Assembly (NCBI RefSeq): GCF_030506305.1
Contig: NZ_CP119421.1
Location: forward strand, 240,354 to 304,353
Source: Porifericola rhodea
GTDB taxonomy: Bacteria; Bacteroidota; Bacteroidia; Cytophagales; Cyclobacteriaceae
Reading direction: 5' to 3'
DNA: 64,000 bases
Shown here piece after piece: positions 1 to 8,464 of the stretch. Position 1 is the first letter of the stretch, and each line of letters begins with the position of its first letter. The notes under the pieces were generated by a model, which worked only from the letters and a program-made list of their open reading frames with translations, was not told where the DNA came from and did no database searches. A program made the position numbers and the translations under genes.

Positions 1-540
1 CTTCTTCTTAGGTTTGGTATTTCGCCCATCCAGCCATACTGCGAAGGTTTTTCCCTGATAGGGTAGCATACTTACGAAACCATGTTCGGCCTGTAAACTA
101 TCCTGATGCAGGACAAAAGGTGTACTCCAGTCTGCCCCCATGTTATCAGAAAGTGCTATGGTAACATCATACTCAAAAGTTCCGCTACCGCTTTTTGTAA
201 GCCAGTGCGCTGCCATATGGTCGCCAGAAGCTACTACCGAAGGAAAATCTGCCCAGTTTACAAACCAGCCAGAATCCTGAGCAATGGTCTGTGGAGTTGC
301 CCACTTTTCCCCCTCCCATACCGAAAATCGCAGGGCATATTCGTCGTTTTCCAGGGCATCAATCCAGGAGAGGTACACTCTACCCTCTTCTGAGACAAAT
401 AAGTTAGGTTCGCCACTTTGAGTTGAGGCAGGAGAAGCTACTTCCCGCAAAGGCCATTGCTCGTCGGGCAGCTCAGCAGAGGGTACCTGACAAGCAAAGG
501 GTAAAAAAGACAATAATAGGTAGACTAATACTTTATGCAT
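1..540 (-). CDS. BNR/sialidase-like lipoprotein, C-terminus beyond window
   Basis: The frame is open from an ATG at 538-540 to the left window edge, giving 180 residues with no stop seen. The N-terminus (MHKVLVYLLLSFLPFACQ) is a lipoprotein signal with Cys17 as the likely lipidated residue. Repeated Trp-rich strands (SWIDAL, SVWEGEKWATP, AVWLDGRN) and one degenerate Asp-box (SDNMGADW, near residue 135) point to a sialidase-like beta-propeller. The BNR fold does not by itself prove sialidase activity. The gene lies 1 bp after the TlpA gene at the end of the copper-efflux operon, so a role in envelope metal or redox handling is more likely than sugar cleavage; that is inference. The missing C-terminus prevents a firmer call. 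Confidence 0.7.
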   Translation of the reverse strand, partial: MHKVLVYLLLSFLPFACQVPSAELPDEQWPLREVASPASTQSGEPNLFVSEEGRVYLSWIDALENDEYALRFSVWEGEKWATPQTIAQDSGWFVNWADFPSVVASGDHMAAHWLTKSGSGTFEYDVTIALSDNMGADWSTPFVLHQDSLQAEHGFVSMLPYQGKTFAVWLDGRNTKPKKK

Positions 541-541
541 C

Positions 542-1057
542 TTAAAGCTGCTTAAGGTTCTCCAGGTGAGCGGCTTCATCCCACTCTCGGCTACCTACAA
601 TTTCCTCAAGTATCTCTCCATTACGAATTATCCATGTAGTGGGCAAAGCTGTGATAGGCAGGTTTTGCATACTCATTTTCAGAGATACAAAAGGCAGGTC
701 TACTCCAATCTTTTCTTTAAAGGCGCTTATTTTTTCTACCCCCTCATCTGAAGCTAGCAGAAATACAAAGTCATCACCCAACTGCTCTTTTGCCTGCTCC
801 ATTGATGGCATTTCTACAACACAGGGTTTGCACCAGGTAGCCCAGAAATTTAGCACCACAGTTTTATCTTTGTAGTGATCCAGGGCGATGGTATTGCCTT
901 CCAAATCTTCCAACTGTACTAGTGCTAAAGGATTAGCTTGCTCCTGTCGGGTATTTTTGGCAGTGTTGCCTTCGTCTTTCTGTGTGTTAGCATTGCAGGC
1001 TACTAAAAGCAAAAATGCCATTATCCATGCCGCAGTATAGATGTTTATCTTTATCAT
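542..1057 (-). CDS. TlpA/ResA-like thioredoxin-fold lipoprotein
   Basis: This 171-residue protein starts with a lipoprotein signal (LLLVAC, Cys21), followed by a low-complexity linker to about residue 42 and an AhpC/TSA-TlpA thioredoxin fold. The redox motif is FWATWCKPC (Cys76, Cys79), and a later ALPTTW segment holds the expected cis-proline. Such proteins act as periplasmic thiol-disulfide reductants, for example in keeping metal-binding or cytochrome cysteines reduced. It is tightly packed, with 4 bp after the TolC-like gene and 1 bp before the BNR lipoprotein, so it is probably co-transcribed with the RND pump and may protect thiols under copper stress. The family is clear, the substrate is not. 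Confidence 0.88.
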   Translation of the reverse strand: MIKINIYTAAWIMAFLLLVACNANTQKDEGNTAKNTRQEQANPLALVQLEDLEGNTIALDHYKDKTVVLNFWATWCKPCVVEMPSMEQAKEQLGDDFVFLLASDEGVEKISAFKEKIGVDLPFVSLKMSMQNLPITALPTTWIIRNGEILEEIVGSREWDEAAHLENLKQL

Positions 1058-1061
1058 GATT

Positions 1062-2357
1062 TTACTTTAGTTCGTTCGTATCAATAATTTCTATGGCTCT
1101 AAGTTCATCAATTTTAGCTAATGCGATATAAAGCCTGGTGGTAGATTCGTTTAATAAGTTCTGATATTTGAGTAATTCCAGCTGAAATTCCAGTACTTCC
1201 TCAAAGCCTTTGCTATTGGCTTCATAGGCACTATTGAGAATACTAATAGCCTGCTGTGTGCTTTCTATCTGCTTATGGTAAAGTAAGATGTCATTCTTTG
1301 CCGATTGTAGCTGACTCAAAGCCTGTTGTAGCTCATCGCGTATTCTGTTCTCTTCATTTCTTATTGCCAGTTGATTAGCCTCGCTTTCTATCCGAATTTC
1401 TCTGACTGCTGACTTATACTTTTGCTGATTGAATAAAGGTAGTGATACATTTACCATAAGCATCAAAGCATCTTTTCCGCTATCTGCCATTTCCATATCA
1501 GTACGCTCTCCAATCAGAACGTAATCCAGTCCTAGTCCAAGTTCTGGTTTAGCACTAAGCTGAGCTACCTTTTCGCTTTTTTCCAGCAGTATAGCTTCTT
1601 CCTGCAAGAGTCTGATAGATGGGTAGTTTTTGAGCATCTCTGCCCTTATTTGGCTGGTATCGGCAGCTACTTCACCTATTTCCAGTGTATCGGGAAGGCT
1701 AACTTCTGCCTCTGTTGCCCGATTGAGTAGCGTATTGAAATTAGAGCGCTGGGCCTTAGTTTCTTCAAGAAGGTTCTGTAGCTTACTCTTTTCTTCGCGA
1801 AGTTGCATCTGTACCCGAATAATATCTACCATGGAGCTGAGATCATTCTCGTACTTTTGAGTAGCCACTTCTTCGTAGACCTGTAGTATATCTATGTTAG
1901 CTTGCAGTAAGGTTCTTTTCTGTTGCAGTTCGTACAGCTGAAAGTAATTTTTCTTTAGCTCGTAAAAGTAAGCATTACGAGCTTGTACAAACTCTTCAAA
2001 CCTTACTTTTGCTCTCTGGCTGGCTACATCTTCTCTGGCTGTAAGACTTCCAAACCAGGGCAGCATCTGTTGCAAAGAAATACGTGCCTGCTGAGGCCCC
2101 AGCCTGGTCTCTACCGGACTGATAAAATAGCTAAAGCTTAACTTTGGGTCAGGGAGTGCACCCTGCTGGGGTAGCTGCTGCAATGCCGAAAGATAGCTTT
2201 GATAACGTGCCTGTAAGTCAGGGTTGCTTTCTCCTCCCATTTGCAGATACTCATTCAGTGACTGAGCAAAGCTATATGGTATGCTTAGCATACTAAATAC
2301 TAATACCAGCAAAAAATACCAATATCTCATTCTTATTATAGATTTTATTTTTCGCAT
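1062..2357 (-). CDS. TolC/CusC-family outer membrane efflux protein
   Basis: About 430 residues with a signal peptide (MRYWYFLLVLVFSML, ending near an FAQS cleavage site) and two helical repeats rich in Gln, Glu and Leu, typical of outer membrane efflux channels. It would form the outer-membrane exit duct of the adjacent RND pump. The start is uncertain: a GTG at 2363, ATG at 2357 and ATG at 2330 are all in frame. I chose 2357 because it sits next to the pump stop codon (2365), while 2330 gives the most standard signal peptide. It is the second pump component in the operon. No membrane-fusion adaptor (CusB) lies in the window, so that partner must be outside it. Confidence 0.85.
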   Translation of the reverse strand: MRKIKSIIRMRYWYFLLVLVFSMLSIPYSFAQSLNEYLQMGGESNPDLQARYQSYLSALQQLPQQGALPDPKLSFSYFISPVETRLGPQQARISLQQMLPWFGSLTAREDVASQRAKVRFEEFVQARNAYFYELKKNYFQLYELQQKRTLLQANIDILQVYEEVATQKYENDLSSMVDIIRVQMQLREEKSKLQNLLEETKAQRSNFNTLLNRATEAEVSLPDTLEIGEVAADTSQIRAEMLKNYPSIRLLQEEAILLEKSEKVAQLSAKPELGLGLDYVLIGERTDMEMADSGKDALMLMVNVSLPLFNQQKYKSAVREIRIESEANQLAIRNEENRIRDELQQALSQLQSAKNDILLYHKQIESTQQAISILNSAYEANSKGFEEVLEFQLELLKYQNLLNESTTRLYIALAKIDELRAIEIIDTNELK

Positions 2358-2364
2358 AGCCACA

Positions 2365-5300
2365 TCATGGTTTGGTATTTAGTTTTTTTACTTTCCACTC
2401 TTCCCGCCAGCAGTACAAAACTGGTACTACAAAGAGTGTGATCAGGGCCACACACATACCTCCAAAAATAGGTATAGCCATAGGTATCATAATATCAGAA
2501 CCTCTTCCCGCGGAGGTAAGCACAGGCAAAAGGGCCAGTAAGGTAGTAGCTGAAGTCATCAGTGCCGGGCGCACTCGCTTTTCTCCCGCCTCTGTTACTG
2601 CCTCTCTGATTTCAGCTATGGTACTCGTTCTGTTTTTATCAAACGACTGATCCAGATAGGTGGCGATCAGTACCCCATCATCGGTAGCTATGCCAAAGAG
2701 GGCGATAAACCCTACCCAAACCGCTACGCTCAGGTAAATAGTTTTGACCTGAAACAACTCTCTCATATTTGTACCCAGGAGCGAAAAGTCCAGAAAGCTA
2801 TCGTAGCCATAGAGCCATATCAGAATAAAGCCCCCTGCAAATGCTACGGCAATACCGCTAAACACCATGAGAGAAGTACTAACAGAGCGGAACTGAAAAT
2901 AGAGAATTAGAAAAATGACTAGCAGACAGACTGGTATGACAATACTCAGGCGTTGCTCTGCCCTGATCTGATTTTCATAGCTACCAGAAAAGCGGTAACT
3001 AATACCCGCAGGCACTTCTAGTTCTCCGCTGTCTATTTTCTCCTGCAAATAAACTTGTGCGGCTTCTACTGTTTCTACTTCAGAGTAGCCATCGTTTTTA
3101 TCAAATAGCACATAAGCGATAAGGAAGGTATCCTCACTTTTGATCATCTGAGGCCCCTGCACGTAGGCTATTGTCGTTAACTCGCCTAGAGGAATCTGCG
3201 TACCAGTGGCAGTGGGTATCAGTATGTCTTCAATTTTATTTGGCTCGTCTCTCAGCTCCCTTGGGTAGCGAACTCGTATGGGATATCGTTCTCTACCCTC
3301 CACACTGGTACTCAGGCGAATACCACCAATGGCTACTTCAATATAATTTTGTACGTCCTGTATGCTTAAGCCATAGCGGGCTATCTTTTCACGATCTATC
3401 CGAATTTCCAGATAGGGTTTACCTACAATTCTTTCCGCAAAAACAGCCTCACCTTTTACGGCAGGTACATCTTTTAGGTACTTCTCTAACTTCAGGCCAA
3501 AAGCCTCTATAGTTTGCAGATCTGGTCCCTTTACTTTAATGCCCATAGGAGCTCGCATTCCAGTTTGCAGCATAACCAGTCTGGTTTCAATAGGCTGCAA
3601 TTTGGGAGCAGAAGTAACGCCCGGCAGGCGTGTCGCTTTTACTACCTCCGCCCAGATGTCGTCAGTAGATTGAATCCCTTCTCTCCACTGGCGGAAGTAG
3701 CTACCATCGGCATCAGCTACTAATAAGTTACTGTTTATATAAGGCATTTCTTCTGGTCTGATAGCCTGAAGGCTGTCTCCTTTCCTGATCAGGAATCTGC
3801 CTTCATCGTCGGTACGAAAACGTTTTCGGCGACCATTTGCATCAGTCAAATATTCACTCTTGTAGTTAATTATATTTTCGTACATAGAGATCGGCGCCGG
3901 GTCTAGCGCGGACTCCGCTCTGCCCAGCTTACCCACTACAGAAGACACTTCGGGTATGGCTGTCACCAGCATATCCAGCTTTTGTAATGTAGCTTTGTTT
4001 TCTTCTATGCCGGAATGGGGCATGGACGTAGGCATTAACAGAAAGGCTCCTTCGTCAAGTGCTGGCATAAATTCCTCACCTATACCCGGAAAAGTATGCT
4101 GTAAATCTGAGTACGCAGATGTACTTCTCAAATTAATATTGACTCTCTCCAGACTGCGACTTAATCCTCCAAATACCCCGTCAAAGCCTTGCCAGATCAT
4201 AAGTCCCAACAAAATAAGTGTGCCGGGAATCAGAATAAAAACAGCTTTGTATTGCAGGCACTTACGCAAGATGAAGGTATAGTAATGATGAAAAAGCAGA
4301 AAGCCACCCAATATCAGGGCTATACCTAGTATAACAAATAAGTAGTTGAGCAGAAGGCTAACGCCTGCCCCTAAGGGTAACCATTCGGTAGTAAGCCAGA
4401 AGCTAATTAAGCCTAAAGTGATGACCAGATTAATCCATAAGCGATAGGTTTTAAGCGCAATAAGTCTGGGGTAGTCCAGGCTCGCTAAAAGGTTAACAGC
4501 ACCTATGGCAAGCAGGAAAAACCCAGCCCAGAACAGGCCATACCATATGGTAACTATACCCAAAGCAATTATTAAAGACTGTACCCCTAGTTTTACTTTC
4601 TTCTGACTGATTTTGATTGAAAAGAACCAGTATGCAAAGGTTGGCATAATAATCAGCGTAATAAACACTGCTGCTGCCAACACAAAGGTTTTGGTAAATG
4701 CCAGTGGTGTAAATAGCTTACCTTCGGCTGCCTGTAAACTGAATACGGGAATAAAGCTGACGATGGTGGTAGTAACCGCGGTTACAATGGCTGAGGCCAC
4801 TTCTATTGTTCCTTCATAGACAATATCCAGATAGGATTTTCCGCTGTTCCGGTTGGCCTCTATATGCTTAAGAATATTTTCTGAAAGAATAATACCCACA
4901 TCTACTACTGTTCCTATTGCGATGGCAATACCAGATAAGGATACAATGTTAGCCACCACTCCGGTATAGCGCATGGCGATAAAGCACATTAATACTGCCA
5001 GAGGCAGGAGGGCAGATATCAGCAGTGATGCCCTTAGATTGACCACCATCACAATAATGACAATGATTGTAATCAGAATTTCAAGTGAGAGTGCTTCTTC
5101 CAGAGTGCCAAGCGTTTCCTGAATAAGCTGCGTACGATCGTAAAAGGGCACAATAGTTACTTTTGACAGCGTACCATCAGCAAGTGTTTTACCAGGCAGC
5201 CCCCCTTCTATCTCCTTGATTTTATCTTTTACGTTGTTGATTACCTCCAGAGGGTTAGCTCCATAACGGGCCACTACTACCCCGCCTACTACCTCCGCAC

Positions 5301-6189
5301 CAGCTTTATCTAACACTCCCCTTCGGTTGGCCGGCCCATACTGTACTCTGGCAACGTCTTTTATTCGTATAGGTGTATTGTTTTCTACCTTTACAACAGC
5401 GTTTTCCAGGTCTTCCAGGTTTTTAATATAGCCCAGGCCACGCACAAAATATTCCGCATTGTTAATTTCCAATGTCCGCGCCCCCACATCCAGGTTACTA
5501 TCACGCACGCTTTGTGCTACCTGTGCCAGCGTGGCCCCGTGTGCTTTTAGGGCATCAGGATTAATTTCTACCTGATACTCTTTAACAAAGCCACCAATAG
5601 AGGCTACCTCAGAAACCCCCTCAGCCGAAGCCAGTCCATAACGTACCAGATAATCCTGCACGGAGCGAAGTTCCTGTAAATCCCAGCCTCCTGTAGTATT
5701 TCCTTCTTCATCTCTACCCTCCAGGGTGTACCAAAAAATTTGCCCCAGAGCAGTAGCATCAGGCCCCAGGGCAGGCTGCACACCTTCAGGTAAGGTTCCG
5801 GCAGGTAAAGCATTGAGCTTTTCCAGTATACGAGAACGGCTCCAGTAAAACTCTATGCCCTCATCAAAAATGATATAAATGCTGGAAAACCCGAAGGCCG
5901 AAGAACTACGTATCGTTTTTACGCCCGGCATGCCCAATAGCGCTGTGGTAAGCGGATAGGTCACCTGATCTTCTACGTCTTGAGGTGAGCGACCCTTCCA
6001 TTCGGTAAACACAATCTGTTGGTTTTCTCCTATGTCGGGTATGGCATCTACTGCTACAGGATCATTAGGCAAAAAGCTAACTCCAAAATTAAAAGGAGAG
6101 GTTACTATACCCCAAGCAATAAGCAATAGTAGTATAAGTACCGTTACTAAACGGTTATCAAGAAAAAACTTAATAAGTTGATTTAACAT
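2365..6189 (-). CDS. cusA: CusA/CzcA-family heavy-metal RND efflux pump, probably Cu(I)/Ag(I)
   Basis: This 1274-residue inner-membrane RND pump would move metal from the periplasm to the TolC-like channel using the proton gradient. Met719, Met769 and Met873 fall in segments matching those around the three Met ligands of E. coli CusA (from memory), and the first pair has the same 50-residue spacing, which favours Cu(I)/Ag(I) over zinc. A VVDVGIILSEN segment carries the acidic residues of the proton relay. The protein is roughly 220 residues longer than E. coli CusA: an insertion after the sixth helix adds several membrane segments (about residues 525-640), and a charged loop lies between Met769 and Met873. 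The first insertion is, to my knowledge, common in Bacteroidota members. Confidence 0.92.
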   Translation of the reverse strand: MLNQLIKFFLDNRLVTVLILLLLIAWGIVTSPFNFGVSFLPNDPVAVDAIPDIGENQQIVFTEWKGRSPQDVEDQVTYPLTTALLGMPGVKTIRSSSAFGFSSIYIIFDEGIEFYWSRSRILEKLNALPAGTLPEGVQPALGPDATALGQIFWYTLEGRDEEGNTTGGWDLQELRSVQDYLVRYGLASAEGVSEVASIGGFVKEYQVEINPDALKAHGATLAQVAQSVRDSNLDVGARTLEINNAEYFVRGLGYIKNLEDLENAVVKVENNTPIRIKDVARVQYGPANRRGVLDKAGAEVVGGVVVARYGANPLEVINNVKDKIKEIEGGLPGKTLADGTLSKVTIVPFYDRTQLIQETLGTLEEALSLEILITIIVIIVMVVNLRASLLISALLPLAVLMCFIAMRYTGVVANIVSLSGIAIAIGTVVDVGIILSENILKHIEANRNSGKSYLDIVYEGTIEVASAIVTAVTTTIVSFIPVFSLQAAEGKLFTPLAFTKTFVLAAAVFITLIIMPTFAYWFFSIKISQKKVKLGVQSLIIALGIVTIWYGLFWAGFFLLAIGAVNLLASLDYPRLIALKTYRLWINLVITLGLISFWLTTEWLPLGAGVSLLLNYLFVILGIALILGGFLLFHHYYTFILRKCLQYKAVFILIPGTLILLGLMIWQGFDGVFGGLSRSLERVNINLRSTSAYSDLQHTFPGIGEEFMPALDEGAFLLMPTSMPHSGIEENKATLQKLDMLVTAIPEVSSVVGKLGRAESALDPAPISMYENIINYKSEYLTDANGRRKRFRTDDEGRFLIRKGDSLQAIRPEEMPYINSNLLVADADGSYFRQWREGIQSTDDIWAEVVKATRLPGVTSAPKLQPIETRLVMLQTGMRAPMGIKVKGPDLQTIEAFGLKLEKYLKDVPAVKGEAVFAERIVGKPYLEIRIDREKIARYGLSIQDVQNYIEVAIGGIRLSTSVEGRERYPIRVRYPRELRDEPNKIEDILIPTATGTQIPLGELTTIAYVQGPQMIKSEDTFLIAYVLFDKNDGYSEVETVEAAQVYLQEKIDSGELEVPAGISYRFSGSYENQIRAEQRLSIVIPVCLLVIFLILYFQFRSVSTSLMVFSGIAVAFAGGFILIWLYGYDSFLDFSLLGTNMRELFQVKTIYLSVAVWVGFIALFGIATDDGVLIATYLDQSFDKNRTSTIAEIREAVTEAGEKRVRPALMTSATTLLALLPVLTSAGRGSDIMIPMAIPIFGGMCVALITLFVVPVLYCWREEWKVKKLNTKP

Positions 6190-6274
6190 CTTTCATTTCC
6201 CATCAATGATAATTTATAAAGAAAAGCTGCGGAACCAGATATATTCCACGGCAAACTAATCATGAGGGAAAGAC

Positions 6275-6655
6275 CTAAATAAGAAATGATTGCAGGAGCA
6301 CGGGTATGTCTTGTGCAATCGGAGGGGAATGGTAAGGTTTATATGAAGTATGTACTTCGCTGCTGGTTTCAAAAAGCCAGGACAGGTCTATGTTTGGAAA
6401 AATGGCTGCAATAAAAAGGGCAGACTCAAACTGGAAGTGAGAAAGTTGATAGCTCTCTTCTACCTGAAAAGTAAGCTTTTCATCCTGACAGCAACCATCA
6501 GGCATTTCTTCGGGCTGTTCGCAGCACTGTATTTGGTCATGCCCTACTTCCATAGCAGAAAGCTCTCCTCCACAATAGTGCTTGCTGAGCGCCACTCCGG
6601 TAGTTGATACCAACAGTATCAAAGTTAAGGCTATATGAAGAAATTTTTTGATCAT
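6275..6655 (-). CDS. HYC_CC_PP family copper-cluster protein
   Basis: A 126-residue exported protein with a signal peptide (about residues 1-24) directly followed by HYCGG (26-30). Two vicinal Cys pairs follow (Cys44-Cys45 and Cys55-Cys56), and the tail contains SPPIAQDIP. These are the features that give the family its name. The Cys/His/Met-rich first half suggests soft-metal binding. It is the first gene of the efflux operon, 85 bp ahead of the RND pump, so it probably works as a periplasmic copper sensor, chaperone or sponge. The function is not experimentally established as far as I know. Confidence 0.85.
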   Translation of the reverse strand: MIKKFLHIALTLILLVSTTGVALSKHYCGGELSAMEVGHDQIQCCEQPEEMPDGCCQDEKLTFQVEESYQLSHFQFESALFIAAIFPNIDLSWLFETSSEVHTSYKPYHSPPIAQDIPVLLQSFLI

Positions 6656-6876
6656 ATACAGGCTTACTTTGCGCTAAACGTTAGACACAATGCTTAGGTT
6701 TCAAATTTTATACAAGTATACTGCCACCGATTGTTCTGCTGGGCAGAGTTATCACCTTTTTTGATACTGGCAAAATTACGCAAAATCCACTGATATTATT
6801 AATAAATTGTTAACAAATAACTATTTATTTCGGTCGTAAAATTGTGTAAATAGCTTAAGAAAACAACGAATAGTCC

Positions 6877-8421
6877 ATGCCAATACTAGGAAAACTGGTT
6901 AAAAAAGGATTACAACTGAGGCAAGCTGTTGAACACGAATACCGACAGCCTTTTAACCTACAAAAAGAGCAGCTCAAACATTTGTTGTTTACTGCTCAGG
7001 GTACTCAGTTTGGTCAGCACTACCACTTTGACCAAATCTTACAGGCTTTTTACTCTACTGACCCGGAAGCCTTTTATCAGGCCTACCGAAGCCTGGTACC
7101 TATTCACGATTACAACAAAATGCATCGCGAGTGGTGGCACCTTTGTCGCGAAGGTCAAAAAAATGTAAGCTGGCCGGAGCGGATCAAGTATTTTGCGTTA
7201 AGCTCCGGCACTTCTGAGGCTTCTTCTAAGTATATTCCTATCACCAGGGATATGCTTAAAGCTATCAATAAAGTGAGCGTAAGGCAGATACTCTCTCTAA
7301 ACCAATATGACCTGCCCGAGAGCCTTTTCCAAAAGGGTATATTGATGCTGGGCGGCAGTACCGATCTTAACCGATACAAGTATGGCTACGAAGGCGACCT
7401 TAGCGGTATTACCTGCAAGCGTATGCCTTACTGGTTTTATAGCTTCTATAAGCCAGGGCATAAAATCTCCCGCGAGAAAGACTGGGCCAAAAAGCTAGAC
7501 GAAATTATGCTCAATGCTCATAAATGGGATATTGGAGTTATTGTAGGAGTACCAGCATGGTTACAGATGCTTCTTGAAAAGATTATTGACCACTATGGGC
7601 TTAACACCATTCATGACATCTGGCCTAATCTGAGCATTTTTATTCATGGTGGAGTATCACTCACGCCATATATGAAGAGCTTTGAGCGCTTAACCGCCCG
7701 GCCTCTGACCTACATAGAGACATACCTGGCCTCTGAAGGCTTTATCGCCTTTCAGAACAAGGCAAATTTTAAGTCTATGCAGATGATGCTCAATAGTGGA
7801 ATTTTCTTTGAATTTGTCCCTTTTACGGAGCGGAATTTTACTGCTGATGGTGAACTGGTGTCAAAGCCTGAAACGCTGATGATACATCAGGTTGAAGAAG
7901 GTAAAGATTATGCTTTACTGCTGAGTAGCTGTGCTGGTGCCTGGCGCTACCTAATTGGCGATGTTATCAGATTTACCGATGTGCAAGATACTCAGATTGT
8001 TATTACAGGTCGTACCAAGCACTTTCTTAGTCTTTGTGGGGAGCATCTTTCAGTAGATAATATGAATCGTGCTGTGCAGATGTTGTCGGAAGAGATGAAT
8101 ATTGAGATTAACGAATATACTGTGGCCGGCACAAAGCATGATAACTTATTCGCTCACCACTGGTATCTGGCTATTGATAAACCTATGAGTGAAGAGACCG
8201 TGAGGCAGAAACTGGATGAGTACCTTAAGTACCTCAACGATGACTACCGCACGGAAAGAAGTGCTGCCCTCAAGGAGATAAAGCTTACTATTCTCCCTCA
8301 TGATGTATTTATAAACTGGATGGAAACGCAGGGAAAGGTAGGTGGACAGCACAAGTTTCCCCGCGTGCTTAAGGGCCACCATTTAGAGTCCTGGGAGTCT
8401 TTTATAGTGGCCGCCCAATAA
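6877..8421 (+). CDS. GH3-family (auxin-responsive type) acyl-acid amido synthetase-like protein
   Basis: This 514-residue protein fits the GH3 branch of the adenylate-forming ANL superfamily. SSGTSEASSKYIPIT (109-123) corresponds to the ATP-binding motif, and YLIGDVIRF and TGRTKHFLSLCGEHLS match the hinge and C-terminal motifs. Plant GH3 enzymes join amino acids to jasmonate or auxin; bacterial members are widespread in Bacteroidota with unknown substrates. It stands alone, transcribed away from the copper operon and converging on the phosphodiesterase gene with 25 bp between stop codons. No signal peptide is visible, so it is cytoplasmic. The family call is firm, the substrate is open. Confidence 0.88.
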   Translation: MPILGKLVKKGLQLRQAVEHEYRQPFNLQKEQLKHLLFTAQGTQFGQHYHFDQILQAFYSTDPEAFYQAYRSLVPIHDYNKMHREWWHLCREGQKNVSWPERIKYFALSSGTSEASSKYIPITRDMLKAINKVSVRQILSLNQYDLPESLFQKGILMLGGSTDLNRYKYGYEGDLSGITCKRMPYWFYSFYKPGHKISREKDWAKKLDEIMLNAHKWDIGVIVGVPAWLQMLLEKIIDHYGLNTIHDIWPNLSIFIHGGVSLTPYMKSFERLTARPLTYIETYLASEGFIAFQNKANFKSMQMMLNSGIFFEFVPFTERNFTADGELVSKPETLMIHQVEEGKDYALLLSSCAGAWRYLIGDVIRFTDVQDTQIVITGRTKHFLSLCGEHLSVDNMNRAVQMLSEEMNIEINEYTVAGTKHDNLFAHHWYLAIDKPMSEETVRQKLDEYLKYLNDDYRTERSAALKEIKLTILPHDVFINWMETQGKVGGQHKFPRVLKGHHLESWESFIVAAQ

Positions 8422-8434
8422 ATGATAAGATTGA

Positions 8435-8464
8435 GTAGAAGGAGCTTTAAGGGGCTTCTTCTAC
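8435..8464. other. Hairpin between convergent gene ends
   Basis: An 11-bp stem (GTAGAAGGAGC with GCTTCTTCTAC, one wobble) and an 8-nt loop lie between the convergent 3' ends, overlapping the last codons of the phosphodiesterase gene. There is no T-tract on either side, so it may protect transcript ends rather than terminate transcription. Confidence 0.35.

Noticed and set aside
106-393. Open frame of 95 codons on the plus strand
   Set aside because: It lies antisense to the clear BNR lipoprotein frame, and its translation has no family features.
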